In this document: positions 60,982 through 64,000 of the stretch, in pieces
Layout of the letters: each line of letters begins with the position of its first letter
Position numbering within the stretch: position 1 is the stretch's first letter
Assembly (NCBI GenBank): GCA_002421005.1
Contig: DIJC01000004.1
Coordinates: 248,001-312,000 of the forward strand
Direction: 5' to 3'
DNA from: Enterobacteriaceae bacterium UBA5654
Lineage (GTDB): Bacteria > Pseudomonadota > Gammaproteobacteria > Enterobacterales > Enterobacteriaceae
Length of the DNA stretch: 64,000 nucleotides
Notes under the pieces: generated by a model
Told to the model about the DNA's origin: nothing
Databases searched by the model: none
What the model saw: only the letters and a program-made list of their open reading frames with translations
Position numbers and translations under genes: made by a program

Positions 60982-61815
60982 CTACGGATGGGTATCAAAA
61001 CCGGCCATCACCTCTGCCAGCGCCTGCTCGCTGAAACCATAGCGCGGATCGCTGACGCCCAGCGCAAAGCGCTCCTGAAGCACCGCGTACAGCGCCGCCG
61101 CATCCGGCAGCGTGGTCTGCTCGCCGACCTGCTCATCCTGCCAGTGGATGAAGTGAAAATTGGTCAGCGTCAGTTTACCGCCGTCCGGCAAATGACGGCA
61201 CATCAGCAGATGATGCAAAAAATGCGACTGCGGCCAGTGGGCGGACCAGAAATTGCCCATCATAAAATCAGACTGAAACTGTTCGCATAAATCAAAGCGG
61301 TACATCGACTCCCAGCGCTGATGATGCCAGAACTGTAAGATCCAGCTCTCGTCCTGACGCTGTAATCGGTAGCGACCGTGCGGCGTCTTCTGCTCGACAT
61401 CCGCCACCAGCCGAATCGGCGCGGTCAGCGTCTGACTGCCGAAGCCGACGTCGGCGATCCACGCTTCCCCTTCCAGCGTCACCAGCAGCAGTCGGTGAGT
61501 ACGCGGCGGCATCTGCGGTGGATGCGTCAGGATCACCCGCCCCAGCAGACTCCGCACGCTAAAGCCCGCATCGGTCAGCGCCCGCTCAAACAGACCGTTC
61601 TGTTCAAAGCAGTAGCCGCCACGTCGGGCAGTAATCAGTTTATCTTCCAGCGATTGCTCATCAAGCTGGATCTCGCCGGGCAGCAGGACATCCAGATTTT
61701 CGAACGGAATGGTGCAGTTGTGCCGCAAATGCAGCGCCCGCAGGGTTTCAATATTGGCTTCAGGCGATCCGTCCCAGTCCAGCCGGGACAGGTACGCGCG
61801 TAAAAACGGGGTCAT
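60982..61815 (-). CDS. nhoA: arylamine N-acetyltransferase
   Basis: Acetyl-CoA-dependent N-acetyltransferase/N-hydroxyarylamine O-acetyltransferase of 277 aa. The catalytic triad is fully visible: Cys69 (RRGGYCFEQNG), His107 (RTHRLLL) and Asp122 (IADVGFG). Lies beside pptA, as in Escherichia. Confidence 0.95.
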   Translation of the reverse strand: MTPFLRAYLSRLDWDGSPEANIETLRALHLRHNCTIPFENLDVLLPGEIQLDEQSLEDKLITARRGGYCFEQNGLFERALTDAGFSVRSLLGRVILTHPPQMPPRTHRLLLVTLEGEAWIADVGFGSQTLTAPIRLVADVEQKTPHGRYRLQRQDESWILQFWHHQRWESMYRFDLCEQFQSDFMMGNFWSAHWPQSHFLHHLLMCRHLPDGGKLTLTNFHFIHWQDEQVGEQTTLPDAAALYAVLQERFALGVSDPRYGFSEQALAEVMAGFDTHP

Positions 61816-61905
61816 TGCTGGCTCCTGTCACAGGTTTATTCTTTTATAGCCTGAATTCTGCGGCCCATGGGCGATTTTGTGCCATCCGAATCTACAGACA
61901 GGGGG

Positions 61906-62133
61906 TTACATCTTGTACTCAGGCTTTTTGATCAGCTCATCCATTTGCGGCGCAATTTCACTGTTCCAGACCTGCTGCCACGCCTCCGGTTCGACCTGAT
62001 TCAGCGCAATGCTGATCGACCCTTCTTTACTTTGCAGATGACGAACAATCGCGGCGGTGATATCCGCCGCCAGCGCGGATTTTTGTTCATCGGTCAGCTC
62101 ACGGGGAAAACATTTAATATCAACGTGCGGCAT
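61906..62133 (-). CDS. pptA: 4-oxalocrotonate tautomerase-family enzyme PptA
   Basis: Protein of 75 aa with the catalytic Pro directly after the initiator Met (MPHVDIKCFPREL), matching PptA/YdcE. The yddH gene found between pptA and nhoA in Escherichia is absent. Natural substrate unknown; the family tautomerises phenylpyruvate-like compounds. Confidence 0.93.
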   Translation of the reverse strand: MPHVDIKCFPRELTDEQKSALAADITAAIVRHLQSKEGSISIALNQVEPEAWQQVWNSEIAPQMDELIKKPEYKM

Positions 62134-62193
62134 AGTGTGCTCCAGAGTGATTGAAATGAAACCTTAGCATAGCCAGCAGCCAGGCATTTACCA

Positions 62194-63198
62194 TTACGCC
62201 GACTCGCGCTCAATTAACTGAAAGCCAATATCGACAATGCTTTCCGCTACCGGATGGTCCTCAATACGATCTGCCAGCAGCGTCGCCGCCTGGCAACCAA
62301 TCGCCCGTCGGTCCACGCTGACTGTGGTGATTGACGGTCGGTTGCTGGCGGCAAAATCCAGATCGCCAAAGCCCATCACCGCCAGATCCTCATTGATGCG
62401 CATTCCCCGGCTTTCAGCTTCCATAATAGCCCCCTGCGCGAGGGTATCCGAGCTGCAAACAATCACGTCATATTCGCCCTGCGCCAGCAGCGCCGTCAGA
62501 CCGCTGCGCCCCAGCGCCAGCGAGGCGGGAAGCGGGACATCAACCTGTGCAGGCTCGCCGATACCATAGCGGTTCAGCACATCGCACAGTCCATGGCGGC
62601 GCTGTTCCGCGCGGCGGTCGGCGGTCCAGAGTAATCCGGGGCGACGATAGCCTTTGCGGTACAGGTATTCCCCGGTTGCCGCGCCGATCTTCTCGTGGGA
62701 AAACCCCACCAGCATATCCAGTGGCGTGGGCGTTAAATCCCAGATTTCGACCACCGGGATCGCCGCATTAAGAATAATTTTCTTCAGTTCCGGCGAGTGA
62801 TGAATACCGGTCAGCACCACCCCATCCGGGCGGCGGGAGAGCAGCGTTGAAACCAGTTCAGATTCGTTGTGCTGGGTGTATCCGGCCACACACAGCAGCA
62901 TATGATAACCGCGCAGGGCAAGGGTATCGCTCAGGGTCTGAATGGTATCGACGAACATATTGTTATTAATTTGCGGAACCACCACCGCAATCAGCCGACT
63001 GCGCCGCGAGGCCAGCCCTCCCGCCAGGGCATTGGGAATGTACCCCGTTACCCGCACCGCCTGGAGCACCTTCTCGACCGTTTTCGGACGCACCAGGCCG
63101 GGCGTATTCAGCGCGCGGCTGACCGTCATTGAGGAAAGGCCAGCAGTACGAGCCACATCCTCAAGCGTGGGTGCGCGCGTCGGTTTCACACTTTTCAC
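62194..63198 (-). CDS. LacI-family repressor (GntR-like)
   Basis: Protein of 334 aa: LacI helix-turn-helix (TLEDVARTAGLSSMTVSRALNTPGLV), hinge helix (IPNALAGGLASRRSRLI) and a periplasmic-binding-protein-like sensor. Closest in type to GntR/IdnR regulators. It is divergent from the talarate/galactarate dehydratase gene, as the Salmonella pair is arranged, so aldarate control is likely. Confidence 0.9.
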   Translation of the reverse strand: MKSVKPTRAPTLEDVARTAGLSSMTVSRALNTPGLVRPKTVEKVLQAVRVTGYIPNALAGGLASRRSRLIAVVVPQINNNMFVDTIQTLSDTLALRGYHMLLCVAGYTQHNESELVSTLLSRRPDGVVLTGIHHSPELKKIILNAAIPVVEIWDLTPTPLDMLVGFSHEKIGAATGEYLYRKGYRRPGLLWTADRRAEQRRHGLCDVLNRYGIGEPAQVDVPLPASLALGRSGLTALLAQGEYDVIVCSSDTLAQGAIMEAESRGMRINEDLAVMGFGDLDFAASNRPSITTVSVDRRAIGCQAATLLADRIEDHPVAESIVDIGFQLIERESA

Positions 63199-63323
63199 GA
63201 CAAAGCCCTTTCACAGATTATTCTTTTATTCAGCGCATTATTGATGATGCACCGTCCCATTACCAGACACCGACCGTTTTCAGGCATAAAATCAACACGT
63301 TAACTTCTCTGAAAACCTGGTGA

Positions 63324-63339
63324 ATGTTATCGCTATCAT
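63324..63339. promoter_or_regulatory. candidate LacI-type operator
   Basis: ATGTTATCGCTATCAT is an imperfect 16-bp palindrome (6 of 8 positions match) around a central CG, as in LacI/GntR operators, in the 317-bp gap between the repressor and dehydratase genes. The rest of that gap shows no other recognised signal except AGGAG (63505-63509) before the dehydratase. Confidence 0.55.
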
Positions 63340-63515
63340 TGATGGTTGGGCATTATACCAAAGAGAGTTGGATCGTGACCTGCTCTGCAAAATTACGTCG
63401 GTTTTCACCGCTAATTGTGATCGACTGTCCATAAATGCAGCGCGCCAGTAGTCATTTTTACGGGCTGGATATACAAATGTTAGCGCAAACATTTTAATTC
63501 ACCCAGGAGAAAAAA

Positions 63516-64000
63516 ATGACCCTAAGCGCCAACTCTGATGCCGTCTCCTACGCTCATGTTAGCGGTGTAAAAACTGCTGCTGAAACCGGCGACCGTATTG
63601 AATGGGTAAAACTGTCCCTCGCCTTCCTGCCGCTGGCGACCCCGGTCAGCGATGCGAAAGTCCTCACCGGACGGCAGAAACCACTGACCGAAGTAGCGAT
63701 CATCATCGCTGAAATCCGCAGCCGCGACGGCTTTGAAGGCGTTGGTTTCAGCTATTCCAAACGCGCGGGTGGCCAGGGGATCTACGCCCATGCCAAAGAA
63801 ATCGCCGATAACCTGCTGGGAGAAGATCCGAACGATATTGATAAAATCTACAGCAAGCTGCTGTGGGCGGGCGCGTCGGTGGGCCGCAGCGGTATGGCGG
63901 TGCAGGCCATCTCCCCTCTCGACATCGCGCTGTGGGACATGAAAGCGAAACGCGCGGGCCTGCCGCTGGCAAAACTGCTTGGTTCACACCGCGACTCGGT
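63516..64000 (+). CDS. L-talarate/galactarate dehydratase (5' end; runs off window)
   Basis: Enolase-superfamily (mandelate racemase-type) dehydratase; 161 codons visible, covering the N-terminal capping domain and the start of the barrel. The segments DRIEWVKLSLAFLPLATPV, VLTGRQKPLTEVAIIIAEIR and SYSKRAGGQGIYAHA are nearly the same as the Salmonella L-talarate/galactarate dehydratase. AGGAG lies six bases before the ATG at 63516. The catalytic KxK and metal ligands lie beyond the window. Confidence 0.92.
   Translation, partial: MTLSANSDAVSYAHVSGVKTAAETGDRIEWVKLSLAFLPLATPVSDAKVLTGRQKPLTEVAIIIAEIRSRDGFEGVGFSYSKRAGGQGIYAHAKEIADNLLGEDPNDIDKIYSKLLWAGASVGRSGMAVQAISPLDIALWDMKAKRAGLPLAKLLGSHRDS

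Overview
The window is chromosomal DNA of an Enterobacteriaceae member. The order sotB, ptrR-like regulator, sad, glsB, yneG, GGDEF gene, uxaB, yneE matches one arm of the Escherichia/Citrobacter/Enterobacter backbone. The pairs osmC-sra-maeA and smvR/smvA-nhoA-pptA, and a Salmonella-type L-talarate/galactarate dehydratase, agree with this. I cannot fix the genus from sequence alone; a Citrobacter- or Enterobacter-like host is likely.

Layout. (1) 1-12.5 kb is backbone: a drug/sugar exporter, a lactate dehydrogenase-like gene interrupted by an in-frame TGA, putrescine/GABA and glutamine catabolism with a chemoreceptor inserted between sad and glsB, two diguanylate cyclases, tagaturonate reductase and a bestrophin channel. 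(2) 12.5-19.3 kb is a mixed accessory stretch: DUF1272 and NUDIX proteins, a lone phage-type KilA-C protein, a LysR/aldo-keto reductase pair, DUF2171, a YrbL-like protein, a lipoprotein, a 44-aa membrane peptide and a YadA-anchored surface protein with seven 23-residue repeats. (3) 19.3-27 kb is a decayed virulence/antagonism island: a LysR regulator, a holin and an M15 endolysin, then the 5' part of an insecticidal-toxin TccC gene joined by deletion to a 5'-truncated type VI secretion tssM. The TssM carries an extra C-terminal domain with a clan CD (caspase/metacaspase-like) His/Cys dyad. (4) 27.2-32.1 kb holds digH and the blue-light regulon bluR, bluF, ycgZ, ymgA, ariR, with palindromic BluR-type operators. 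(5) 32.2-51 kb is a complete chromosomal Ter (tellurite/stress) system. The terZABCDE operon and terF run left. Running right are an ATP-grasp/phosphoribosyltransferase/HAD/StiP-Pelota/CitE-like biosynthetic set, terW, three TerY-type VWA proteins, a TerX-like protein, a PP2C phosphatase and a kinase. Two copies of one palindrome mark the two divergent promoters. (6) 51-58.7 kb holds a zinc alcohol dehydrogenase, osmC, sra and maeA, with a duplicated and gutted copy of maeA bounding an islet that encodes an unrecognised 407-aa protein, then an orphan HigA with a HigB remnant. (7) 58.7-64 kb holds smvA/smvR, nhoA, pptA, a LacI regulator and the start of talarate/galactarate dehydratase.

The items most worth a second look are the TssM-caspase-like fusion at the TccC junction, the Ter divergent operators, and the maeA duplication scar around the unknown gene. 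No tRNA, rRNA, CRISPR array or intact insertion sequence was recognised.
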